From: Saccharum officinarum | Taxonomy: Eukaryota > Streptophyta > Magnoliopsida > Poales > Poaceae | Length of the DNA: 64,000 nucleotides | Reading direction: 5' to 3' | Assembly: GCA_020631735.1 (NCBI GenBank) | Contig: CM036197.1 | Span: 46,051,880-46,115,879 of the forward strand | Shown here: one piece after another, positions 23,939 through 34,781 of the stretch | Numbering within the stretch: the stretch's first letter is position 1 | How the letters are laid out: each line of letters begins with the position of its first letter | Notes under the pieces: generated by a model | Seen by the model: only the letters and a program-made list of their open reading frames with translations | What the model was told of the DNA's origin: nothing | Databases searched by the model: none | Program-made: the position numbers and the translations under genes

Positions 23939-26900
23939 GTTGATCTTGAAACTGTGGTGTTATGTACCCAAACAACTTTAGATAACTCATCCGTCCATTT
24001 GCCTTTTGGTAGCCCCATGAGGCATTTTTGATATTTCTATGCATATAATTCCATTTGCTCGTTCAACTGCACTGTTTGACTGTGGGTGTTTTACTGATGC
24101 GAAACATAATTGAATTCCTAGACTTTCACAATACTCTCTGAAATTTTGGCTGTCAAATTGAGTTTCATTATCTGCGGTTATGTGCCTTGGAACTCTGAAA
24201 CGACAAATGATGTTTTGCCAAAGAAATTTCTTCATTGTGAAAGATGACATGTTTGTCACTGGTTTTCGATCCACTTAGTGAAATATTCCACTGCCACTAC
24301 TGCATATTGAAGGTTTCCTTGTGCTGTAGGTAGCTTTCCAATGATGTCAATTCCCCGTCTCGCCAATGGCCAAGTTGGTTCTATTATTTGTACATTTGTT
24401 GCTGGAGCTTTTACTTTGCTTGCAGACATTTGGCAACTATGGCAAGATTTGACAATTTCTTTGCTGTCATTTTGGGCTGATGGCCAATAAAATCCATGAC
24501 GGAATGCTTTTCCTGCCATTGTTCTTGCTCCAGGATATGTGCCGTAAATTCCTTCGTGTATTTGTGATAGTAGCTTTTTTCCTCTTCTACTGATATACAT
24601 TTGAGTAATGGTGCACATATTCCTTGTTTGTATAGCTGATTGTTGATGATCTTGTAATTTCTTGTTCTTTGCTTCATTCTTATGTTGTTGACTTTATTTT
24701 CAGGCTCATAGTGCCCACGAAGGTAAACTATAATTGAGGCTCTCTAGTCTTCACTTTGTATTATATGGATTTCTCTGGGTGTAGCTTGCACTGCTTTAAT
24801 GGATGCTTGTTTCAATATTTGATAGAAAACATCTTGAGGGAGACTTGAATTTTATGCTGCAGCTTTTGCTAGTTCGTCTGCATCTGAATTGTCATTTCTT
24901 GAGATGTTTTTACTGTGAAACCTTCAAAATGTTTCTCTGGATCTCTGAGAAATTGCAAGTATTTTGCTAATTCTGGATCTCTTGCTTTGTAGTCTTTTTC
25001 AATGTGTCCTGCTACAATTTGTGAATCTGTTTTGATTACTAATCTTTGGATTCCCATTGCTTTTGCTTTGCGAAGTCCAAGTAAAACGGCTTCGTATTCT
25101 GCTATGTTGTTTGTACACTGAAATTCTAGTCTTGCAGCATATTTCATCTTTATGCCTGAAGGTGAGGTGATTATTGCAGCTGCTCCAGCCCCTGCGAAGC
25201 CCCATGCGTCATCGCAATATATTGTCCATTCTGGTTGCTTCTTGTCTTCTCTTGAACTTTGGAAGGGTGTCCAATCTGCTATGAAGTCTGCTAGGACTTG
25301 AGATTTTATTGATATTTTTTTCAAATTCTATAAATATTGAGATAATTCTGCTGCATATTTTTCCAGTCTTCCTGTTGTTCTGCAACTTTGTAATACTTCT
25401 TTCAGAGGGTAATTTGTGAGAACTCTGATTTTATGGGCCTGAAAATAGTGCTTCAACTTTCTTGATGCTGTTAAAACTGTGTATTCGATTTTCTCAATTT
25501 CAGAGTAGTATACTTTTGATCCAGATAATGCTTCTGAAACATAGTAGACTGGTATTTGATATTTTGAATGATTTATTTCTCGTTCTTGGACTAGTACTGC
25601 ACTTAATGTTGTTTCTGTGACTGAGACATATAATAGCAAATCTGCTCCTGGTGTTGGTGAAATCAATGTGTTTGGCTGTAGTAAATATTTTTTTATCTCT
25701 TCAAATGCATGTTGCTGCGAAGGTCCCCATACGAAGTCTCTTTTGGATCCTTTGAGTGCCTGAAATATTGGTAAGCTTCGTTCTGCTGATTTTGAGATGA
25801 ATCTGTTTAAAGCTGCAAGTCTTCCAGTCAGTTTTTGAACATCTTTTATATTTTCAGGAATTCTCATGTTCAAAACTGCTTGAACTTTATCTAGGTTTGG
25901 ATCTATCCCTTTTGCTGATACAATGCAGCCTAAAATTTTTCCTTTCTGTACTTCGAAGGTACATTTTTCGGGATTTAGTTTCAAATTTCCTTTTCTCAGA
26001 TTTGAGAATATTTCTTGAAGGTCTTGAATATGATCTTGTCTTTTCTTGCTCTTGACAACTATGTCGTCAACATAAGCTAGCAAGTTTTTGCCAATTTGAC
26101 TTTTGAGCACTGTTGAAGTCATCTTGACAAATGTTGTGCCTGCATTGCGAAGCCCATCTGCCATTCTTACAAAGCAGTATGTTCCAAATGGTGTGATAAA
26201 ACTTATAAATTCTTCATCTTCTTTTCTCATCCAGATTTGATGATATTCTGAAAAACAATCTAGAAAACTTAGCATTTCACTTCCAGTTGCTTGATCAACT
26301 AGTGTGTCGATTCTTGGTAGTGGAAAATTATCTTTTGGGCATGCTTTGTTGAGATCTGTAAAATCGATATACATTCGCCATTTTCTGTTTTTTTCTTGAC
26401 CATGACGATATTTGCTAGCCAAGTTGTGAATTGGACTTCTCTTATAACTTTAGCATCTAGCAACCTTTGGACTTCGGCTTTTGCAGCTTGTATTCTGTCT
26501 TCAGCTAATTTTCTCGGTTTCTGCTTTTTGGGTCTGCAATTTTGATTGATGTCGAGTTTGTGCTCAATTATATCTCTACTGACTCCTCCTAAATCATTGG
26601 ATGTCCATGCGAAGACATCTTTGTTACTTTGAAGAAATTCTATGAGTTTGTTTTCTTCTTCTTGAGAAAGTCCTGTCCCTATGATTACTTGTTTGTCTGG
26701 GACTAATGAGTCAAGTGGTACTTTCTTTGTTTCTTCGACTGCTTGAGCTTTTTCTTGTGACTTCGCATTTTCTGTTTCTTCTTTCTCTTCTTCTTTGATT
26801 GTATGAACATTTTTCTGACCAAGAGTGTATTCTTTTTCAATGTTTCTTGCTTTGGTTTGATCTCCATAGACTGTGATAACTCCATTTATTACAGGCATCT

Positions 26901-27498
26901 TCATACATAAGTAAGAGTAGTTTATTACTACTTCAAATGTATTCAGAGTTTCCCTTCCAAAAAGTGTGTTATAGGGATAATGGATGTCCACCACATCAAA
27001 TGCAATTTGCTCTATTCTTGCTTTGTTTACTGTTTCAAATGATACAAGAAGAACTATTTTTCCTATTGAGTGAATTGGCTTCCCACCGAAGCCGTAGAGT
27101 GGGTGCTCAGCTCTTCCTAAAAGTTTACGATCAATTTTCATGGCATCAATTGTTGCTGTGAATATAATGTTTGCAGAACTTACATTGTCAACTAAAATTT
27201 TTAAGACAGGACATCCATCAATATTTGCTTCAACTACCATTGCATCCATGTGTGGATAGTCTTTCAGTTGCAAATCTTTTTCAGAGAATGTGATTGGTAG
27301 ATGAGACCATCTTATCTTTTTGTATGGGCCTTCTGTTGAGATAGAGTTTACTCTTCGAAAGTAATTCTTCTTTTGATTGTTGTTTTCATGATCAATATTG
27401 TTTCCTCCAATGATTGTCATGATTCTTCCTTTGCTTGCCATTGAAGTTGATGGAGAGTTGTCTTGTTTGTTGTTCCCTTGTGGATTGCTATTTGCCAC
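23939..27498 (-). pseudogene. Tat element pol: protease, RT, RNase H, second RNase H, integrase
   Basis: Order along the minus strand: protease region with ILVDNVSSANIIF (near 27200); RT at about 26480-25800 with PLPRIDTLVDQATG, FLDCFSEYHQI and the catalytic YVDD near 26075; the RT-linked RNase H to 25328; and a second RNase H (25260-24890) with WTIYCDD, GAGAAAIITSPSG, CTNNIAEYEAVLLGLR and KTDSQIV. Integrase follows at 24618-23939 with CHSCQ of the zinc finger, the core Asp in IDIIG, TADNETQF and the core Glu in AVERANG. The protease motif has DNV where D-S/T-G or DGG is usual, so that active site looks altered. Frame changes occur near 26400, 25326, 24860 and 24260, so no full polyprotein can be made. 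Confidence 0.88.
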
Positions 27499-27531
27499 AG
27501 AGGATTCGGACTGTATTTGAAAATTTGTTTG

Positions 27532-28927
27532 TTATTGATTTTGCCTCCATTGATTTGGGTCGTATATTGCTACTGGTCCATAGCTATATGATGATGGGCC
27601 TGGGATCATTGCTTGGGAGTGTCCAAACTGAATTGGGTAATAAGAGTTTTGTTGACCTTGAATCATATGATTGACAACTTTTGATTGACTTGAGATTTTG
27701 TTTTCTTCTTGTATTTCTTTGATGCTTTTCTTTACTTTTGGACACATTTTTTATGTGTGTCCAGCCCCTTTGCCATGAATGATGCAGTACATGTCTTCCG
27801 GTCTTAGGGGTGTTCTTCCTCTTCCTCGTTCTCCTCTTTCTCTTGAATTGAAGCCACCTCTTTCGAATGTTCTTTGGTTGTACTGACTATTGTATTGATT
27901 TTGAGGTTGAAAATTTGTTTCAGTAGTTGAATTGTTGTTTTCAACTTGATTGACTTGGGTGAAGTGTCTTCGCTCATAGTTGTTTTGCTTTGGGGATGAA
28001 AATTGCTTCCTTAATTCTTTTTCTATAATCTTCATCGGACTTGCAGTACTTTTAGATTTCTTCGTAAAGCTGAGCCAGTGAAGTTGGCTTTTTTTAGTAA
28101 GGTGTGTTGCATATTGTCCTGCCCGAAGTCCCTTGATTGCTGCAATTATGAAAACTTCGTCTGGGATATTTATGATTTGAGATTTGATTTGAATGAATCT
28201 CTTGTAATATTGACTTAGAGGTTCTTTGGGCTGTTGTTTGCAGTTGAATAAATCCATGTCTGTAAGACCAGTTGGTTGAAATCCTTAGAAGTCAACAATT
28301 AGATTTGTCTTTAATTGTTCCCACGAATGTATGGATCTTGCTTTTAGAGATGAATACCAGTTGTGCTAGACCTTTTACTGCCATGACAAGTGACTTTGCA
28401 AGTGTGGTTTCATCCCCACCGCCTGCAATTACTGCAGCTTCAAAACTCATTAAGAATTACCTTGGGTCTGATTCACCATCGAATATTGGTATCATGTTGA
28501 ATTTGTACCCTATAGGCCATTGAGCTAGCTGTAAATTTGTTGATAGTGGGGAGCTTATATCAATTGATATGAATGATTTCTGAATATTTCTCTCTTGAGA
28601 GATTCTTGTTGCTGGATGCGATTCTTCTTGATTCATAACTTCATGAATTGTGTTTTGCAGTTGCTCGTTTAAATTGCGAAGGGTAACTTCGGCCTCTTCT
28701 ATTCTTTGTTTGAGTGTCTTTTCTCGTGCTCTTGCGTGACATTCTTTAAGTTCTTTTTGCCTTCGTAAAACTTGTTCTTCAAGTTCTTTGAGTCTTTGTT
28801 CTTCAGCTTCGCCCGTTCTTGAAGAGTTTGCACCTTGAGAGACTTCTTTTGTAAGACCTCTGTCTTCTCCGGATGATTGTTCATCTTCGGTTTCTTTATT
28901 GACGGTCTTCTTGTTTGGTCTTGCCAT
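27532..28927 (-). pseudogene. Tat element gag
   Basis: The ATG at 28927 lies 44 bp after the primer-binding site. The N-terminus is charged and strongly helical (EEQRLKELEEQVLRRQKELKE, about residues 40-80), then PIFDGESDPR. A break at 28455-28257 precedes the capsid-like part with EPLSQYYKRFIQIKSQI and FIIAAIKGLRAGQYA. The zinc-binding C-x2-H-x5-H type motif (YCIIHGKGAGH) near 27785 runs into a TAA at about 27751, and CPKVKK follows. Gag would form the particle that packages element RNA. This copy is disrupted. Confidence 0.8.
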
Positions 28928-28970
28928 TTTATTTCTTATGGTCGTGATGATCTTTAGATGCACGCACAAA

Positions 28971-28982
28971 CGGTGGGCGCCA
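28971..28982 (-). other. Primer-binding site of the Tat element
   Basis: TGGCGCCCACCG on the minus strand starts two bases after the LTR end ...CACCCAACA. This type of site is known from Tat/Huck-like grass elements. It fixes the element's direction as minus. Confidence 0.8.
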
Positions 28983-28984
28983 GA

Positions 28985-29725
28985 TGTTGGGTGAAAAGTT
29001 CAGGTCAGACGACACAATTCACACAATCATCAGAAAAATTTCATCCAAGACAAAATCACGTGTAAAGTTGCATTCATTTCATGATCGTACCATACATGTC
29101 AGAGGGGGTATTTATAGGGCCTTAGTCTTCGTATTTTACACAAAATAACTTTTTTACCCCTGACACTAATATTTACAACCATTCATCTATGTCAGGGCGA
29201 AGTAGTCATTTCCTCATAATTTAGTCTTCTTTTTCGCGTTCAATCTTCTTTTACTTCAATGAACTTGTTTTCTTCAGATTATCTCTTGCTTCTTGTCTAC
29301 TTCTCTGTCCAGCGAAGTTGATTTCCTGACGACGAAGTCGACAGGCGAAGTTGAATTCTTGACGACGAAGTCGATAGGCGAAGTTGAATGACAAAGTTGA
29401 TAGGTGAAGTTGAATTCTTGGCGACGAAGTCGATAGGCGAAGTTGAACGACAAAGTCGATAGACGAAGTTAAATTCTTGGTGACGAAGTCGATAGGCGAA
29501 GTTGAACGACAAAGTTGATAGGCGAAGTTGAATTCTTGGCGGCGAAGTCGATAGGCGAAGTTGAACGACAAAGTTGATAGGCGAAGTTGAATTCTTGACG
29601 ACGAAGTCGAAATACATTCTTCGCTGTATTTTTTCCTACAGGTGAATTTCATTAGAATATTTTTATATCTTTCATACTCCAAAGTTTGGGCTTGAGTTTT
29701 TTTGGACGAAGTCAATTCCCCAACA
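28985..29725 (-). repeat. 5' LTR of the Tat element
   Basis: It is 741 bp, with TGTTGGG at one edge and CCCAACA at the other. It matches the 723-bp partner at 12438-13160, including the TATA box (near 29119-29108, minus) and the 58-bp minisatellite. The adjoining base 29726 is again MATH coding sequence. Confidence 0.93.
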
Positions 29726-30182
29726 ATCAGGGTCTATCCCGACGGGTGGAAGGAGAAGAAGAACAACAACGCGGCGTATGTGTCGGTCTTCCTGTATTTC
29801 GCCGACGGCGCAGAGGATGCTAGGACCAACTTCACTCTAGAATTACTGAAGAAAGATGGCAAAGTATCCGAACTAATCAGCAGCGACGACGACGAAGATG
29901 GATCGCATACCTTCAAGTCACCAGATCGTTACTGGGGTTACAGAAAGTTCATAGACAAATCCAAGCTGAAAGAGCATCTGCGCCTCAACGACGACTGCTT
30001 TACCATCAGATGTGTGTTGACTGTCATTGGCGAATCTCAATCTGAGGACGTAGCCGTAGCCGTCATGGAAGAAGTTGCAGAGTCAAACATGCACCACCAC
30101 TTTGAGCACACATGCTGAAGGCTGGCAAGGGCAAGGACGTGACATTCGACGTGGACGGCCAGCTGTCCCATGCCCACAGATG

Positions 30183-30345
30183 CAGTGGCGGATCTAAGGG
30201 GGGCTGGGGGGCTCCAGCCCCCCTAATGACTTGATTTACCACTAAAAAAATACTGTAGCAAACCTCAAATCACCATTAAATCTTCATACAAATCAACATC
30301 TCCATTATTTTAGCCCCCTTGATTCTCATCCTGCATCCGCCACTG
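30183..30345. mobile_element. hAT-type MITE (163 bp) in the BTB exon
   Basis: It begins CAGTGGCGGATC and ends GCATCCGCCACTG, an inverted repeat, and is flanked by the 8-bp direct repeat CACAGATG (30175-30182 and 30346-30353). Eight bp is the hAT duplication size. The target is the codon region for the conserved HAHRCVLAARS strand of BTB. Internal GCTGGGGGGCTCCAGCCCCC forms a further small hairpin. Confidence 0.93.
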
Positions 30346-30522
30346 CACAGATGTGTTCTTGCTGCTCGCTCGGTCATCGGTGTTTGCAGCACAACTCTTT
30401 GGTCCGATCAAGGAGAAGGCCGAGCCCATCAAAGTTGATGACATGGAGCTCTCCATCTTCAAGGAGCTTCTTCACTTCATATACACAGATTCAGTATCAG
30501 ATAAACACCACTACGGTGACGA

Positions 30523-32480
30523 TGTAAGGTCCAAATAGGCTAGAGGGGGGTGAATAGCCTAATTAAAACTTCTACAAGAATTACTTAACCACAAGTTAGT
30601 ACGAAAGGTGGCGAGGCAAAAGCACTAGCTCTAACTAATTAAGCAAGCCACCTACACAAGTCTAGTACAAGGCTATTCACTAAACACAACAACAACTATA
30701 AGCTAGAAACGAGAAGTAATACGAGAGAAGAGCTTCGAGTGATTATACCGCCGTGAAGAGAAGAGAAATACCAATCAATCAATCATACAAGAGAAATCCT
30801 CGGGAAGAGAATGACACAAGAATTTATCCCGAGGTTCACTTGCTTCCCGGCAAGCTACTCCCCGTTGTGGCGATACACCCACTTGTCGGTTCGCGAGCAA
30901 ATCGACTATCAAGAGTCGAGCCCTCGGCGGGCGCCGCACAACCGCACACAAGATGGGGATCCTCCAAGCCACGAGCTCCACTAGAGTATCCAATTTGCGA
31001 ACTCCCGCGGGGAAGGATCAAGAACCCCTTACAACACTTGGTGAAGGCTCCAACAATCTCCAATTGCGAGCTCAATCACCTCCGCTGCTCCAAGCCGTCT
31101 ACCGTGTCGGGAAACACGGAAGAGTAACAAGAAATCCGCAGCAACTCGAAGATCAAGTGCCTCTAGAATGCAACTCTCGAGCAATGCACTTGAATCTTAC
31201 TCAATCTCACTCAAGATGTGCAACTATGCAAAGAGATGAGTGGAGGGGTTGTTCTCTAGCTCAAAGTATGTTTCTATATCTTAAAATGTGCAAGAGTTAC
31301 CCTCAAACCCCGTCCAACGTCTATTTATAACGAAGGGGTACGCAACTAGCCGTTACAGACGACGCAGCAAAAACGCGCTGACCGGACGCTCCGGTCAGGG
31401 TGACCGGACGCGTCCGGTCACTACACGACAAACGTGAACAGTGCGCGTCAGAACTAGCCGTTGCCCTGACCGGACGCGCTCAACCGAGTGACCGGACGCG
31501 ACAGTGTCAGCGTCCGGTCGCGTTCCAGTAAGCTCCAGCTGCGACCGGACGCGTCCGATCGCACGTGACCGGACGCGCCGCGCGTCCGATCGTCACTCCG
31601 CTTTGCTCTGTGTTCCTGGACGCCTGACCGGACGCTCCGGTCCCGTGAAGGACCGGACGCGCCGGTCGCGTGCTTCTCTCTTACGCTCAGTTGTACTGAC
31701 CGGACGCGCTGGTCAGGCCAGACCCGCGTCCGGTCACAAACCCTAGAGCTCGCGCCGCGTTGAACTGACCGGACGCGTCCGGTCAAACCGAGACCGCGTC
31801 CGGTGCAGCGTCCGATCGCCGTTTTTCAGTGAAAAATATTTTGGACTTTCGCCACCTTTTCTCGCCTCCGGCGCAATAGAAAATAGGCATTTCATTTTCT
31901 CGAAAACGCCTGAATCCCGCGCTCGCACGCTCGGCGGGAGGGAGAGCGAACCCCAAACCCCTTATTACCGCTCAAACACCACCGCCTTCGCAAATGTGCT
32001 AACACCACCAAGTGTACACCACAAAGTGCATGTGTGTTAGCATTTCACAAACATTTTCCAAGGCGTTATGTTAGCTCTCAACTAGATCCTAATGCATATG
32101 CTCAAGACATTGATCTAGTGGCACTTGATTCCCGAGCTAACCGTGATTGCCCCTCTTGATAGTCGACTATGTATCCTAAATCCGGTCAATCACTTCTCTA
32201 CTCAACTTAGACCGGCAAAAGGAAAACCCTATGGTTATACCTTTGCCTTGCGCTCTTAGATCTTTCTCCTTCACTTGATCATCAAGTTCATCATATTATG
32301 TGCATCTCCACCATGATCGTCATTTCATGTCCATGCACCATTTCTTTGTGATCTTGTGGCCACCACTCCTTGCCACGTACACTTTCATTACATGCGTTGC
32401 TTATGCCTAACTCAAAACACTTAACACATGGCATTAGCAACTTGGTGTCATTAATTACCAAAACCAAACTTGGGCTTTCA
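30523..32480 (-). mobile_element. Solo SIRE-like copia LTR (1958 bp) in MATH-BTB copy 2
   Basis: It runs TGTAAGGTCC...GGGCTTTCA with an identical 5-bp repeat GACGA on each side (30518-30522 and 32481-32485). Read on the minus strand it starts TGAAAGCCC, like the TGAAAGTC start of the copia LTRs at 49590 and 57906, and ends in the same AATAGGC/GGGGGGTGAATAGCC style. The block 31375-31810 is dense in GACCGGACGCG motifs. There is no internal region, so this is a recombined solo LTR. Confidence 0.92.
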
Positions 32481-32793
32481 GACGATGACCACAAAATTGT
32501 GTCCATGCAGCAACACTTGCTGGTCGCCGCCGACCGATATGGGCTGGAGAGGCTGAGGCTAATGTGCGAGGTCAACTTATGCATGCCATTGATGCGCAGA
32601 CAATCGCCACCACTCTTGCTTTAGCAGAGCAGCACAAGTGCACAACTGTGCCCGTCTCAAAAGCGCTTGCCTCAACTTTGTTTCCTCACAATATGTGCTT
32701 GGTGTTGTCATGAAAACAGATGGATTCAAGCATCTCGTTGCGAGCTGCCCTTTGTTTGTTGTGGAGATATAAGACAATATCGCCGAAGCATAA

Positions 32794-32929
32794 GCGTGCA
32801 GTCACCCTGTGATTTCAGCTAGATCTGGCACAACAGCAGTTATAAAAAAAGTTTATATTTTTTTCCTTAGAAAATTTTATGGTTTTTTCATTCATTTATA
32901 TATTTTCTAGATAATGGAATAACGGTAAT
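32794..32929 (+). other. 3' flank of MATH-BTB copy 2
   Basis: GTGATTTCAGCTAGATCTGGC and the following T-rich stretch match the 3' flank of copy 3 (37065 onward). The homology ends where copy C of the TGTTGCAAG transposon begins. Confidence 0.6.
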
Positions 32930-34036
32930 GCTACGAAATTGGCGTCTGTCCGGACGGACAGACCGCTCCGCGCTCGCTCCCTCTGCCTGGGCCGAATGGC
33001 CAATGGCCCAACCGGCCACTCCACTTATTCCCCCCCTCTCTCTTACACGCGGGCCCGAAAGTCAGCTCCTCTTCTTCCTCCATACGGGAAACATAGACAC
33101 TGCATGCTCGTACGAGAGCACGTATGCTATGCTTCCTGTACCCACTCCTTAACCCAGCCCACACCGACTCCCCGCCGCCTACCTCGACGGGCCACCGCCG
33201 CACGCGTCGCTCCCCATCCCCACACCCCGCCTCCGCGCCGCAATCCTCGTCGCTCCTCGCGGGCATCCTCTCCGACCTCACCAAGATCGGCGATTCCTTT
33301 CGGCCCCTGTGTGTGGTCAGGCAGCCAGGAGAGAGGGCTGTCGCTGGCCGGGCCCAAGCTAGGCATAGGTGCGGGCGTAGCTGGCTGCTGCCAGGCCGTG
33401 CCACCATCCTCGACCGTCGGCTGGCCAGAACTGAGCGTTCTCCGCTATGCTCTGCATCGTCCAGAAGAAGGGTAAAAAACGCATGTTGCAAGCGTATGTT
33501 TCAAGTGTTTCAGATATTTCATAGGTATATTGCAAAAGTAGATTAGGATATTACATATGTTGCAATAGTTGTACACATATGTTGCAAGCTTCTGTTCCCA
33601 ATGTTTCATCTGTTTTTTCATACGCATGTTGCAAGTGTGTTTATCTGGATGTTGCATATGTTTCACATATATGTTGCAAGTGTTTTATCTGGATGTTGCA
33701 TATATTTGCAATGGTTTCAAGTGTTTTTCATGTGTTTTTGCAAGTGTTTAATACATATGTTTCAAATACTTCATCTGTCTTCAGCCGTATGTTGCAAGTG
33801 TTGTATTTAGATGATTCAAAAATAAATCATGTGTTGCACATGTTGTAATGCGCGTCAGAAGCGGAGGGGGCGCAACCGGTACCCGCGCGTGGTCTGGTAG
33901 CACGGGCGGCGCAGGCCCCACGTGGGCGAGCGAAACACAGGCACGGGGGCGTGCTGGCGCGAGCACAGGCATGGAGTGCAGGTGCGTGCAGGAAACAGAG
34001 TGCAGTGCGGGCATACATCCGGACGCTAGCACTATA
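32930..34036 (+). mobile_element. TGTTGCAAG-repeat DNA transposon (copy C)
   Basis: The left end ATGCTACGAAATTGGCGTCTG then TCCGGACGG and the right end CATCCGGACGCTAGCA are roughly inverted. A GC-rich interior (33130-33470), possibly a captured gene fragment, is followed by TGTTGCAAGTGTTT repeats at 33480-33845 and a second GC-rich tract. Long open frames on both strands of the GC-rich part are not conserved in the other copies. No clear target duplication was found. Confidence 0.55.
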
Positions 34037-34781
34037 TTGATGGAATAAATGTTCCAGCTTTGAGCTCGCAGACCTTTTGAGAGATAACTCTCTTCCCCAT
34101 AGAGTTACTATTTATGTCATACTCCCTCCATGCTGAAATATAAGGTATCCACAAGTGATTTTCAAAGAAATAAAGAACAATAACATCACCAAATCCAACA
34201 TCTAATTCAATGTTTGATACAAAAAAAAATGTGATTCTCATTTATTTAGCTTTGTGATTTTTTCCTTTTCCAAAACAAATTTATAGTTTACCTAGTTTCA
34301 TTTAGAGGTAACAAATGCATAGTTTACCTAGTTCCATTTAGAGGTGTTATAATTGTGTCAGTTCAGCTAAGAAAGACTAGTTTTCCATTCGAGTTTGCCC
34401 CTATAATTAGTAAATCAATGAGTTTTACAAGCGTTAGAGCTTGTTATAATCATACACACATCCTTGCAACACGTGCTTATCCACTAATTTGAAAAAGAAA
34501 AGAAAACAGATGCATGCTGGACGTAGCAAGGTGAAGGAGCATTACACTTACACATAGACGGACAGATAAGGCTAGGAGCTTGTGATCTAATGCCTAATGG
34601 CGATGACTAATGGTGATCCGGAGAACAGCTTTGTAGCAAGAATGATTTTAGTGGCCTCTATCTATATAGGCTATATATAGATTACAGTATATAGCATTCA
34701 GATTAGTATATAGGATTGAGCTGTAGAACTAGAAGTCAGCTCGAAAAGCACACGCGCAGTCTGTGTCGATCCGGTACAAAA
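34037..34781 (+). promoter_or_regulatory. Upstream region of MATH-BTB copy 3
   Basis: A Stowaway-like end (CTCCCTCCATGCTGAAATATAAG at 34122) is present without a clear partner. TATATA-type boxes lie at 34664-34690 and 34709-34716. AAAAGCACACGCGCAGTCTG near 34744-34763 matches the leader of copy 2. The leader is then cut by the insert at 34782. Confidence 0.4.

Larger units (their letters stand above)
12438..29725 (-). mobile_element. Tat-lineage Ty3/gypsy retrotransposon (17.3 kb with nested LTR), inserted in a MATH-BTB gene
   Basis: Read on the minus strand the order is 5' LTR (29725-28985), primer-binding site (28982-28971), gag, protease, RT, RNase H, a second RNase H, integrase, minisatellite spacer, an antisense gene, polypurine tract (13172-13161) and 3' LTR (13160-12438). 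Pol before antisense gene plus a doubled RNase H is the Tat (Grande/Retand/Ogre) pattern. Host codons for MATH residues resume directly at the right edge. The left edge has lost a few bases, including the target duplication. Without the nested solo LTR the element would be about 13.0 kb. All its coding regions carry stops or frameshifts. Confidence 0.9.
12265..32793 (+). pseudogene. MATH-BTB (BPM-type) pseudogene, copy 2, split by three insertions
   Basis: Gene pieces are 12265-12437 (start and first MATH strands), 29726-30182 (rest of MATH and BTB start), 30346-30522 (BTB) and 32481-32793 (BTB end and C-terminal helices, TAA at 32791). Joined, they align throughout with the copy at 35932-37043. 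The gaps are a 17.3-kb Tat element, a 163-bp hAT MITE and a 1958-bp solo LTR. Independent damage exists too: a 7-bp tandem duplication (TGACGAC) near 12310 shifts the MATH frame; another frame change falls near 30116; a base is missing near 32585; and ATAAGAC replaces the usual ATTAGAC near the end, making a premature stop. The family role is substrate recruitment to Cullin3 ubiquitin ligases, but this copy is dead. Confidence 0.9.

Noticed and set aside
32931..33491. Overlapping open frames of 140-186 codons on both strands
   Set aside because: High-GC transposon interior; open on both strands because stop codons are rare, with no conserved domain.
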